A program made the translations under genes and the position numbers. Below are positions 17,564 to 24,781 of a stretch of 64,000 bases of DNA, in pieces. The notes below the pieces were generated by a model that was not told where the DNA came from, made no database searches, and was given only the letters and a program-made list of their open reading frames with translations. The stretch spans positions 1 to 64,000 of the forward strand of contig NZ_LFMW01000039.1 in assembly GCF_001050345.1 (NCBI RefSeq), given 5' to 3'. Source of the DNA: Pseudomonas fildesensis (GTDB taxonomy: Bacteria > Pseudomonadota > Gammaproteobacteria > Pseudomonadales > Pseudomonadaceae). Every line of letters begins with the position of its first letter. Position 1 is the first letter of the stretch.

Positions 17564-17752
17564 ATGATCACAGTAATGACTACTCGCTGGCAGACCTTTG
17601 TGGCTGTCGTTAAGGCCCTGGCGAAGCACCGGGCTACTTACAAATTCCTTGCGTTGCTCTTGGTGACTCTCGGACTTACTAAAGGAGGGCCATTAGTGGA
17701 AAGCCTCGGTAACGTGGTCTGCGTTATAGTGACTGGCGGGTGTGCTGAATGA
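17564..17752 (+). CDS. T7 gene 19.5 homologue
   Basis: A 62-residue protein with a hydrophobic centre. The segment HRATYKFLALLLVTLGL and the ending ESLGNVVCVIVTGGC match the T7 19.5 pattern (HRVTYRFLVVL, LESVVCSILTC). It is about 13 residues longer at the N-terminus, so the ATG at 17,576 is a possible alternative start. AAAGGAGG precedes the chosen ATG. T7 19.5 has no firmly established role. As in T7, it is the last gene before the genome end. Confidence 0.82.
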   Translation: MITVMTTRWQTFVAVVKALAKHRATYKFLALLLVTLGLTKGGPLVESLGNVVCVIVTGGCAE

Positions 17753-17972
17753 CCTCTTGATGGTCCCTTTGAGAATCTGACAGAAAAATCTGAATGACCA
17801 CCTCAACTGTTCTACGCCACCAGTTCCCCCCGTGGCCCCTCTCGCGCCTGAGCCTTACCGCATGGGTGCGCCTGGGGTCCTTAACGTGCGTCCATGCGCC
17901 TCTGTAAGTTGGTCGTTTGGGCCCGCTGGGCTGTGTCAAGTTTGTACTAAGAGAGCCGCTAAGCCACTGATT
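17753..17972. other. Non-coding right end of the phage sequence and junction with chromosome
   Basis: No convincing gene is seen here. There is an imperfect palindrome around GCATGG (17,860-17,865) and CCATGC (17,892-17,897). In T7 the terminal repeat begins roughly 240 bp after gene 19.5, which is about where the phage sequence stops here. The chromosome begins near 18,003, inside a gene read on the - strand. The segment AGTTCTGCATGAACT (18,000-18,014) at the join is a short imperfect palindrome and a candidate crossover core. Confidence 0.55.
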
Positions 17973-18134
17973 CTATTGGGTTCGTAAAGAGTTCTTGCAG
18001 TTCTGCATGAACTGGCCCTTGAGGCCGTAGACGGCGGCGCCGACCTTGTAGGTCTTGCCATCGGCGGCGAGGGCGATACTGCTGGCGAGCAGGGAGAGGG
18101 CCGCCACGGCGGCCAAGGTTGTACCAAGTTTCAT
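17973..18134 (-). pseudogene. Truncated periplasmic sugar/polyol-binding protein (RbsB-like), 5' fragment
   Basis: From the ATG at 18,134 the frame encodes a clean signal peptide (MKLGTTLAAV..., ending ALA-AD) and the start of a type I periplasmic binding protein (GKTYKVGAAVYGLKGQFMQN). I would expect about 310 residues. After residue 45 the frame changes to phage-side sequence and stops after residue 53. It begins 37 bp after the permease gene, as the third gene of an RbsABC-type operon. The missing 3' part should lie beyond the left end of the phage. With this receptor broken the importer is probably inactive. Confidence 0.85.
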
Positions 18135-18171
18135 GAGGGGAACTCCGGTTATTGTTGTAGTGGGTCGTTCT

Positions 18172-19149
18172 CTAGCGTTTTTTCTTGCGCCACACGTCGA
18201 TCAGTACTGCAAACACGATGATCAGGCCCTTGGCGACCTGCTGGTAATACGAGGAGACGCCGAGCAGGTTCAGCCCGTTGTTGATCACCCCGATCAACAG
18301 CGCACCAAACAGCGTGCCGACAATGCTGCCGGTGCCGCCCGACAGGCTGGTGCCGCCGATCACCACGGCGGCAATCGCATCCAACTCATAGGAAACCCCG
18401 GCCTGGGGCAGGGCCGAGGTGGTGCGTGCCGACAACACCACACCGGCCAACCCGGCGAGCAGGCCCGAGACCACGTACACCGAAAACATCACCTTGCGCA
18501 CGCCGATCCCGGAGGTGCGCGCGCTCTTTTCATTACCGCCCACCGCGTACACATAGCGGCCGTAAGTGGTGTAGCGCAGCACCATCCAGAAGATCAGCGC
18601 AACCACCGCGAAGATGATGATCGGCACGCCAATCGGGCCGATCTTGCCGATGCCCAAGGCCAGGTAGGCGTCGGGCAGGTCGGTGATCGGGCTGCCGTCG
18701 TTGAGGATGAACGTCATGCCCCGCGCAATGCTGAGCATGCCGAGGGTGGCCACGAACGGCGGGATCGACAGGTTGGCGACCATAAAGCCGTTGACCACGC
18801 CGAGCATCGCCCCAGCGAACATCCCGGCACTCACCGCAGCCAGCAAGCCATAGCCCTGGGTTGCAACCATGGCGCTGCACAGCCCGGCAAAGGCCAGGAT
18901 CGAGCCCACCGACAGGTCGATGCCCTTGGTCAGGATCACGTAGGTCATGCCCACGGCAAGGATGCCGTTGATGGAGGTCTGGCGCAGGATGTCCATCCAG
19001 TTGCGCCAGGTCATGAAGTATTCGCTGGAGAACGCCATCACCACGCACAGCAGAATAAACACCAGCGGCAGGCCGAAGCGGTCGAGGGACAAGCGCAGGC
19101 GATTGCGCGGCGCGGCAGTAATCGGTGCGGCGATGGTTTTGGCATTCAT
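18172..19149 (-). CDS. Sugar/polyol ABC transporter permease (RbsC family)
   Basis: A 325-residue inner-membrane protein with about 8-10 hydrophobic segments. It carries the family blocks LTKGIDLSVGSILAF, FVATLGMLSIARG, GGNEKSARTSGI and VVIGGTSLSGGTGSIVGT, typical of RbsC/AraH permeases that import pentoses, hexoses or polyols. The start overlaps the ATPase stop by 4 bp (ATGA). The next gene, the binding protein, is cut by the phage junction. The substrate cannot be read from this protein; the neighbouring isomerase and SorC regulator point to a tetritol or similar polyol. Confidence 0.93.
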   Translation of the reverse strand: MNAKTIAAPITAAPRNRLRLSLDRFGLPLVFILLCVVMAFSSEYFMTWRNWMDILRQTSINGILAVGMTYVILTKGIDLSVGSILAFAGLCSAMVATQGYGLLAAVSAGMFAGAMLGVVNGFMVANLSIPPFVATLGMLSIARGMTFILNDGSPITDLPDAYLALGIGKIGPIGVPIIIFAVVALIFWMVLRYTTYGRYVYAVGGNEKSARTSGIGVRKVMFSVYVVSGLLAGLAGVVLSARTTSALPQAGVSYELDAIAAVVIGGTSLSGGTGSIVGTLFGALLIGVINNGLNLLGVSSYYQQVAKGLIIVFAVLIDVWRKKKR

Positions 19150-20633
19150 GAGGCAAGACTCAACAAGGCTTCCTGGGAAAGGGCGGTATCGGTGCTGATG
19201 GTTACCAGCCGGCCGCCCTTGAATACGGCGATGCGATCGCTCAGGTGCAGCAGTTCCGGCGCTTCCGACGACACCACGATGGCGGCACCTCCGGCACGTA
19301 CGAACTGGTCGAGCAGGTGGTAGATCTCCTGCTTGGCGCCTTCGTCGATGCCGCGGGTGGGTTCATCGCACAAAAGGCACACCGGCTCGGTCGACAGGCA
19401 CTTGGCGAGCACCACTTTCTGTTGGTTGCCGCCGCTCATGGATGCCACCGGCAGTTCCAGGGACGTGGTCTTGATTTGCAGGCGCTTGACCATGTCCTGG
19501 GCCAATTGGGTTTCCTTGCGCGCATTGATCAGCGACCAACTCGACAGGCGTTTGTAGGCCGATAGCGCAATGTTCGAAAGAATGCTGCCGGTGAGCACCA
19601 GGCCGCTGTCCTTGCGGTCTTCGGTGACCAGCGACACGCCGGCATTGATGGTCGCCTTGGGCAGGCCGATCGGCATCGGTTTGCCTTGCAGGGTGACACT
19701 GCCGGAATCCGCCACCGTCAGCCCGTAGATACAGTTGAGGAATTCACTGCGCCCCGAACCCATCAGGCCATAGATGCCGAGGATTTCGCCCTGGCGCAGT
19801 TGCAGGCTGATGTCGTGGAACTCGCCGTTGCGACTCAGGTTATCGACCTGCAGGCAGGTCTGGGCGGCGCATTCGCGACCGACCTTGTGGTCGATGCGCG
19901 TCAGCTCCTGGCCGACGATGCCGCGTACCAAATGGTCGCGATCGATATCGGCCATGCGCCCGCTTTCCACAAAGGCGCCGTCGCGGAAGATGCTGTAGTC
20001 ATCGGCGATCTGCGCCAGTTCGCTCAAACGATGAGACACATAGACGATGCCGGCGCCACGCGCGGTGAGGCGGCGAATGGCCTTGAACAGGGTTTGCGCC
20101 TCGCGCTCGCCGATGGCCGAGGTGGGTTCGTCCATGATCATCACCTGGCAGTCATGGCTGAACGCCTTGGCGATTTCCACCAGTTGGATCTGCGCCACGC
20201 TCAGGCGGTGCATGAGGCAGGTGGCGTCGACGTCGAACTCCAGGCTTTCCAGCAGCTCGCGGGTACGGCGGTTCAAGGCCTTGTTGTCGACGATGCAGCC
20301 GGCATGCCTTGGTTCGCGGCCCAGCCAGATGTTTTCGGCGACGGTCATATAGGGAATGGGTTCCAGCTCCTGAGTGATCATCGCGATCCCCGAAGTCAGG
20401 GCTTCACTCGGGCGGTTGAACTGCACGGGTGAGCCGTTGAGCAGGATAGTGCCCGCATCACGCTGGGTGATGCCCATCAGGATGCTCAGGAAAGTCGACT
20501 TGCCTGCTCCGTTGCCACCGCACAGGGCGTGGACGCTGCCGGCCCGCAGAGAGAGGCGCCCGTCACGCAGGGCAGGGATCCCGGCGTAAGCCTTGGCGAC
20601 GTGTTCAGCCTGGAGCAGTAATGGCGTGGCCAT
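19146..20633 (-). CDS. Sugar/polyol ABC transporter ATP-binding protein (RbsA family)
   Basis: A 495-residue duplicated ABC ATPase. Domain 1 has Walker A GGNGAGKST (about 39-47), a degenerate signature (LSVAQIQLVEIAKA) and Walker B VMIMDEPTS. Domain 2 has the altered P-loop GLMGSGRSE usual in RbsA, the signature SGGNQQKVVLAKCL, and LLCDEPTRGID. It is the first gene of the importer operon and is transcribed away from the rpiB-like gene. The shared 287-bp intergenic region holds operator candidates. Confidence 0.93.
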   Translation of the reverse strand: MATPLLLQAEHVAKAYAGIPALRDGRLSLRAGSVHALCGGNGAGKSTFLSILMGITQRDAGTILLNGSPVQFNRPSEALTSGIAMITQELEPIPYMTVAENIWLGREPRHAGCIVDNKALNRRTRELLESLEFDVDATCLMHRLSVAQIQLVEIAKAFSHDCQVMIMDEPTSAIGEREAQTLFKAIRRLTARGAGIVYVSHRLSELAQIADDYSIFRDGAFVESGRMADIDRDHLVRGIVGQELTRIDHKVGRECAAQTCLQVDNLSRNGEFHDISLQLRQGEILGIYGLMGSGRSEFLNCIYGLTVADSGSVTLQGKPMPIGLPKATINAGVSLVTEDRKDSGLVLTGSILSNIALSAYKRLSSWSLINARKETQLAQDMVKRLQIKTTSLELPVASMSGGNQQKVVLAKCLSTEPVCLLCDEPTRGIDEGAKQEIYHLLDQFVRAGGAAIVVSSEAPELLHLSDRIAVFKGGRLVTISTDTALSQEALLSLAS

Positions 20634-20691
20634 CGGCGTGTCCTCGTGCTGTGAATTCTTATTAGGTCACACAGTCATGCATGTTTCGCTG

Positions 20692-20701
20692 TGATCATAT
20701 G
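20692..20701. promoter_or_regulatory. Half-operator TGATCATATG, importer side
   Basis: This ten-base match to the left ten bases of the palindrome at 20,871 lies 58 bp before the importer start. Together the two sites bracket the divergent promoter region and are candidates for the SorC-family regulator encoded at 21,446. Confidence 0.45.
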
Positions 20702-20870
20702 TTTACCAAATGAAATTCTGATCAGTCAATCTCTTTCACTGAAAAGATGTGATTCTCATGTATAGCGTGAATATGGCGTTTTTAAAGGGGTTTGACTGGG
20801 AGGTCAGTTAAAACTCGCTTGACATAAGGGGCTTGATGTCCGAGAAATGACTGAGAGAAATTTCACTTAA

Positions 20871-20884
20871 TGATCATATGATCA
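20871..20884. promoter_or_regulatory. Palindromic operator TGATCATATGATCA, isomerase side
   Basis: A perfect 14-bp palindrome 36 bp before the rpiB-like start. SorC/DeoR-type regulators bind such symmetric sites near the promoter of the sugar operon they control. The repeat of its half at 20,692 strengthens the case. Which regulator binds is inference. Confidence 0.55.
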
Positions 20885-20920
20885 GCCATAAGTACGATCA
20901 CGGCAGCGGAGCCAGACGCC

Positions 20921-21382
20921 ATGAACACACTTTTTCCGGTAGCTATCGGATGCGATGAAGCGGGTTTTGAGCTCAAGGAGCTTTTAAAGCGCCATATCGA
21001 GGCGCTGGGGCATCCGGTGACGGACTTCGGCACCCATTCCACTGCGCCGGTGCTGTATCCGGACATCGCGTTGGCGGTGGCCAATGCGATCAACGCCGGG
21101 CAACAAAGGCTGGGCGTGCTGGTGTGCGGCACAGGGATCGGCATGGCAATTTCGGCGAACAAGGTACTGGGCATTCGTGCGGCACAGGCCCATGACACCT
21201 ATTCGGCGGAGCGGGCGCGCAAGAGCAACGATGCGCAAATCCTGTCCATCGGTGCGCGGGTGATCGGCGCCGAGCTGGCTAAAAGCATCGTCACCTCATT
21301 CCTGGCATCCGAGTTCGAGGCGGCGCGTTCCGGGGCCAAGGTCGAGCGCATTAATGCGATTGAGCGTGATGGGCATCAGTAG
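20921..21382 (+). CDS. rpiB: RpiB/LacAB-family aldose-ketose phosphate isomerase
   Basis: A 153-residue cytosolic isomerase. Family marks are the N-terminal VAIGCDEAGFELK, the active-site Cys loop LVCGTGIGMAISANK and the HDTYSAERARKSNDAQI helix. RpiB interconverts ribose-5-P and ribulose-5-P. The extended ending (GARVIGAELAKSIVTSFLASEF) and the context with a SorC regulator and an RbsABC-type importer resemble EryI, the RpiB homologue that isomerises erythrulose-4-P to erythrose-4-P in erythritol catabolism. Function as RpiB or EryI is undecided. It is divergent from the importer and followed 63 bp later by the regulator. Confidence 0.85.
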   Translation: MNTLFPVAIGCDEAGFELKELLKRHIEALGHPVTDFGTHSTAPVLYPDIALAVANAINAGQQRLGVLVCGTGIGMAISANKVLGIRAAQAHDTYSAERARKSNDAQILSIGARVIGAELAKSIVTSFLASEFEAARSGAKVERINAIERDGHQ

Positions 21383-21445
21383 TGGACGGGACGGGGCAAG
21401 AGTCGGGAGAATGCGCCTTTGACGCCGAAACGGAAGCCCGTCCCC

Positions 21446-22426
21446 ATGAGTGACAGTACCCAGCGCATGGCCAGCGATATCGATCAGATGACCGAAGTGG
21501 CGATGCTCTATTACCTCGAGAACGTCACTCAGGAAGCCATCGCCAAACGCTTCGACCTGTCGCGGGCAAAAGTCAGCCGCCTGCTCAAACGTGCGCGGGA
21601 TGAAGGGATTGTCGAGGTGCGTGTGTTGCAGCACCCGGCGATGAACAATGAGCTGGAGCAGGCGTTGGTGGAGCGTTTCAAGCTCGACCGCGCCTTGATC
21701 GCCGTCGACCACAGTGATCCCGACACCCAGCGCTCGGCCGTCGCCAGCCTGGTAGCCAACTACCTGAATAAAACCCTCAGCGACGGCATGATTGTCGCGG
21801 TGGGCATGGGTCGTAACGTTGGCGCGGTGGCCGATAACGTATTCCTGCCGGTGACGCGCAATTGCACATTTGTCTGTGCGATTGGCGGCTCGCTCAAGGC
21901 TGGCGAATACATGAACCCCGACCATATTTGCCGCCGCCTGGCCCTGCGCTTCGGCGGCGAGAGTGAAAGCCTGTATGCCCCGGCCCTGGTGGCCAACCCG
22001 GAACTGCGCGGCGTGCTGATCAATAACGACACGGTGCGTTCGACCCTGGATCGCGCGCGACGGGCGGACATCGCGTTGATCGGCATCGGCGACATGAGCG
22101 AAAACAGCAACATGGTGCGTATGGGCTGGTTCTCACCCCAGGAAATTGCCCAGGCGCGGTTGTCCGGCACAGTGGGCGACATGATGGGTTATGACTTTAT
22201 CGATATTCACGGCCAGCCGACGGTCAACGCCATTCAGGGGCGGGTGATCGGGTTGACGGTGCAGGAGTTGTTCCGGATTCCGGACGTGGTGGCGATTGCC
22301 AGCGAGAACACCAAGGCGGCGGCTACGCTGGGCGCGTTGCGGTCCGGGGTGATCAATACGTTGGCGACGACGGTGACTAATGCGCATACGATTTTGGCGT
22401 TGGATGATGCGACGCGTAAGTCCTGA
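21446..22426 (+). CDS. SorC/DeoR-family sugar-responsive transcriptional regulator
   Basis: 326 residues from the ATG at 21,446; an upstream in-frame TTG is not needed. An N-terminal helix-turn-helix (about 20-60, QEAIAKRFDLSRAKVSRLLKRA) is followed by the SorC sugar-phosphate-binding domain (VGMGRNVGAVAD, CAIGGSL, RRADIALIGIGDM, GDMMGYDFIDIHG). Members such as EryD and SorC respond to phosphorylated polyols or sugars from the pathway they govern. It probably acts on the palindromes in the rpiB-importer intergenic region and forms an operon with rpiB. Confidence 0.9.
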   Translation: MSDSTQRMASDIDQMTEVAMLYYLENVTQEAIAKRFDLSRAKVSRLLKRARDEGIVEVRVLQHPAMNNELEQALVERFKLDRALIAVDHSDPDTQRSAVASLVANYLNKTLSDGMIVAVGMGRNVGAVADNVFLPVTRNCTFVCAIGGSLKAGEYMNPDHICRRLALRFGGESESLYAPALVANPELRGVLINNDTVRSTLDRARRADIALIGIGDMSENSNMVRMGWFSPQEIAQARLSGTVGDMMGYDFIDIHGQPTVNAIQGRVIGLTVQELFRIPDVVAIASENTKAAATLGALRSGVINTLATTVTNAHTILALDDATRKS

Positions 22427-22445
22427 CACGACGCAGGTCAAAATT

Positions 22446-22568
22446 GATCGTTCCCACGCTCCGCGTGGGAATGCTGCCCTTGACGCTCTGTGTCACCCTG
22501 GCGACAGGGTTTAGTCCGGGACGCAGAGTGTCCAAAGAGGCGCTCCCACGCGGAGCGTGGGAACGATC
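22446..22568. repeat. GATCGTTCCCACGC-type inverted repeat element
   Basis: Left arm GATCGTTCCCACGCTCCGCG and a right arm ending GGAGCGTGGGAACGATC enclose a middle with smaller hairpins. It is one of seven copies of this family in the window (28,772; 31,982; 36,604; 40,599; 47,083; 54,807), all in intergenic positions. Such Pseudomonas repeats fold strongly in RNA and often lie at transcript ends. Confidence 0.9.
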
Positions 22569-22666
22569 AGTGTGTTGGTTTGCACAGATTTTGTAATAGT
22601 TTTGCGTTGTAGGAAATTTGTATTTCGACTGTACGATTCAAGTCCTTTTGTTATTGCAGGATTTGC

Positions 22667-22804
22667 ATGAACACCCTCTCGGAGCCTCCCAGTCGTCTTT
22701 CCCCAAGACATCTGCTGCCGCTGTTCCCGCTGAAGCACCCCGTATTCCGACTGCTAGTCTTGTCTCGGTCCCCTGATCGCACATTGCCGTGTCCGGCATT
22801 CTGA
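22667..22804 (+). CDS. Proline-rich leader peptide upstream of the TerC-family gene
   Basis: A 45-codon frame ending 23 bp before the TerC-family start, preceded by GCAGGA. It has nine prolines and six arginines (for example EPPSRLSPRHLLPLFP, then KHP and SRSPDR) and no similarity to a protein I know. Position, size and composition suggest an attenuating leader, comparable in idea to the proline-rich mgtL leader before mgtA. The transcript segment could instead be a structured regulator that is open by chance. Confidence 0.45.
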   Translation: MNTLSEPPSRLSPRHLLPLFPLKHPVFRLLVLSRSPDRTLPCPAF

Positions 22805-22827
22805 AACCTAGATAGAGATTTTAATAA

Positions 22828-24396
22828 ATGGAATGGTTAGCGGATCCAACGGCCTGGCTAGGCCTGTTGACCTTGATTGTGCTGGAACTGGTGCTGGGCA
22901 TCGACAACCTGGTGTTTATCGCGATCCTGGCGGACAAGTTGCCACCGGAGCAGCGTGACCGTGCGCGGTTGATCGGTTTGTCCCTGGCACTGCTGATGCG
23001 CCTGGGGCTGTTGGCGAGTATTTCCTGGTTGGTCACCCTTACCCAACCGTTGTTCGAGGTGTTCGACAAGAGCTTCTCCGGCCGTGACCTGATCATGCTG
23101 TTTGGTGGTGTGTTCCTGTTGTTCAAGGCCACCATGGAACTGCATGAGCGCCTCGAAGGCCATGTGGCCCAGCGTAGCGGCAACGTGGCGTATGCGATGT
23201 TTTGGCCAATCGTGGCGCAGATCGTAGTGCTTGACGCGGTGTTCTCCCTCGACGCGGTGATTACCGCCGTGGGCATGGTGGATGAGCTGGCGGTGATGAT
23301 GATCGCGGTGATTGTGTCCATCGGCCTGATGATTGTCGCGAGCAAGCCGTTGACCCGTTTCGTCAACGCGCACCCGACGGTGATCATGCTGTGCCTGGGC
23401 TTCCTGATGATGATCGGTTTTGCCCTGACCGCCGAAGGCTTGGGCTTCCATATTCCGAAGGGTTACCTGTACGCCGCCATTGGTTTCTCGATCCTGATTG
23501 AGGTGTTCAACCAGATCGCCCGGTCCCGTCGCAAGAAATCCGCGCAAGGCGTGTTGCCGGTGCGTGAGCGTACCGCCCATGCGGTGATGCGCTTGCTCGG
23601 CGGCCGCAGCCTGGCGGTGGAAGAGGTAGGTGAAGAGGTGGCCGACCTGTTGGGCGAGACGGATGCGGCGCAAGGCCCGCTGTTTGACCGGCGTGAGCGC
23701 GTGATGATCAGCGGCGTGCTGCAATTGGCCGAACGGCCGATCCGCACCCTGATGACACCACGGGCCAAGGTTGACTACATAGACTTGGCGGACGATCCCG
23801 ACAGTATCCGCCTGAAACTGATGCATTCGTCCTACTCGCGGCTGCCGTTGATCCGCAACGGTGCCGTTGATGAACCATTAGGCTTCGTGCACAAGAAGGA
23901 ATTGCTCAAGGAGTACCTGGGCGGTAACGAGCCGAACCTGGAACACCTAGCGCGCCGGGCAATCAACCTGCTGGAGAGTTTCTCGATCCTCAACGCCCTG
24001 GAGCAGATGCGCCAGGAATCGACCCACATCGCCTTCGTAATCAACGAATTCGGTGACTTCGTGGGTGTGTTGAGCATGACCGACATCCTTGAATCCATCG
24101 CCGGCGAGTTGCCGGACGCCAGCGAAATCGAAGGGCCGGATATCGTCGAGGAGGGTGATGGCTTTCGCGCCAATGGTGCCTTGAACCTTAATCAGATTCG
24201 TCAGCGCACGGGTTTCAAGGCCGTCGCGACTGAGGACTATCAGACCTTGGCCGGTTTGGTGATGAGCCTGCTGGACCGCTTGCCGAGGGTGGGCGATAGC
24301 CTGGAGCATGAGGGTTGGCGCCTGACGGTGGCGGCGGTGGAGGAGCGTCGGGTGACGCAGGTGGCTTTGCGGCCTTGCGACGTGCATAGCGCCTGA
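22828..24396 (+). CDS. TerC-family membrane protein with CBS and CorC_HlyC domains
   Basis: 522 residues. The N-terminal ~240 form the TerC domain with about seven membrane helices and the acidic intramembrane motifs ELVLGIDNLVFI and VLDAVFSLDAVITAVGM. Residues ~300-425 hold a CBS pair (LMTPRAKVDYIDL, FGDFVGVLSMTDILE). Residues ~435-515 form the CorC_HlyC transporter-associated domain. The layout equals E. coli YoaE. TerC proteins are linked to export of Mn or other metal ions, and CBS domains sense nucleotides; the exact ion is not known here. The last 182 bases overlap the convergent thioredoxin-like gene. Confidence 0.93.
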   Translation: MEWLADPTAWLGLLTLIVLELVLGIDNLVFIAILADKLPPEQRDRARLIGLSLALLMRLGLLASISWLVTLTQPLFEVFDKSFSGRDLIMLFGGVFLLFKATMELHERLEGHVAQRSGNVAYAMFWPIVAQIVVLDAVFSLDAVITAVGMVDELAVMMIAVIVSIGLMIVASKPLTRFVNAHPTVIMLCLGFLMMIGFALTAEGLGFHIPKGYLYAAIGFSILIEVFNQIARSRRKKSAQGVLPVRERTAHAVMRLLGGRSLAVEEVGEEVADLLGETDAAQGPLFDRRERVMISGVLQLAERPIRTLMTPRAKVDYIDLADDPDSIRLKLMHSSYSRLPLIRNGAVDEPLGFVHKKELLKEYLGGNEPNLEHLARRAINLLESFSILNALEQMRQESTHIAFVINEFGDFVGVLSMTDILESIAGELPDASEIEGPDIVEEGDGFRANGALNLNQIRQRTGFKAVATEDYQTLAGLVMSLLDRLPRVGDSLEHEGWRLTVAAVEERRVTQVALRPCDVHSA

Positions 24397-24706
24397 AGGT
24401 CTTCTGTACAAACTGCGCTTGTTCTTCCTCGGGGCCAAAACCCTTGAATTTTTCCTTCAGGGTGCCGCCGAGGAAGATCAGCAGTGTTGGGGTGCCCGTG
24501 ACCTCCGGGTGCCTCGGCGTCTGGGCGCAATCCAGTATCAGGCTCACCACGCCTTTGTACTTGCTGGCGATCTCATTGAACAACGGTCCCGCAGTCGAGC
24601 AGGCCGGGCAGTGATCCGAGACAAACAGGAGAAACACGGGCCGTGATGTACTCAGTACCCGTTGATATTCCTCGGCATTGGCAATGGTTGCAGTCGCATA
24701 TCCCAT
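24215..24706 (-). CDS. Thioredoxin-like protein with proline-rich tail overlapping terC antisense
   Basis: 163 residues. Residues 1-105 form a thioredoxin fold with the redox pair Cys33-x2-Cys36 (SDHCPACSTAG) and the cis-proline segment GTPTLLIF near 73. A strong AGGAGG precedes the ATG. No signal peptide is seen, so it should be cytoplasmic. From about residue 104 the coding sequence lies opposite the 3' end of the TerC-family gene, giving a low-complexity tail (eight prolines in nine residues, then Ser/Arg/Pro). The tail is probably a by-product of the missing stop codon and may be unstructured. The partner substrate is unknown. Confidence 0.75.
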   Translation of the reverse strand: MGYATATIANAEEYQRVLSTSRPVFLLFVSDHCPACSTAGPLFNEIASKYKGVVSLILDCAQTPRHPEVTGTPTLLIFLGGTLKEKFKGFGPEEEQAQFVQKTFRRYARRKAAKPPASPDAPPPPPPSGANPHAPGYRPPSASGPAGSSPNRPRSDSPQSRRP

Positions 24707-24781
24707 GACAGTATTCCTCCTGGACGGCGCGGGTTTTTGCCAACGCTAAGCCCGGGAATTTCACACGTCTACTGTCAACCT

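Larger units (their letters stand above)
1..18000 (+). mobile_element. T7-like podovirus late module (prophage or phage-derived segment)
   Basis: All genes are on the + strand and follow T7 late order (9, 10, 11, 12, 13, 14, 15, 16, 17, 17.5, 18, 18.5/18.7, 19, 19.5), with protein lengths close to those I remember for T7. The only clear additions are an endonuclease VII-type gene between 11 and 12 and a tiny ORF before 19. Base composition is visibly less G+C-rich than the DNA to the right. The left limit is outside the window. The right limit is about 17,990-18,003, where a chromosomal gene on the - strand resumes in the middle of its reading frame. Early and replication genes and any integrase would lie to the left of position 1. 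Confidence 0.9.

Noticed and set aside
17753..18003. Direct terminal repeat of the phage genome
   Set aside because: T7-type genomes end with a repeat of both ends, but the left end is not in the window, so no repeat can be shown. The segment contains no internal direct repeat of useful length.
17940..18170. tRNA gene as phage attachment site
   Set aside because: Many temperate phages use tRNA genes, but no cloverleaf sequence is visible. The join lies within a protein-coding gene instead.
22570..22827. A yybP-ykoY (Mn) riboswitch before the TerC-family gene
   Set aside because: Such elements precede some terC-type genes, but I cannot find the conserved GGGGAGUA-type core here. The open leader frame is a better-supported reading.
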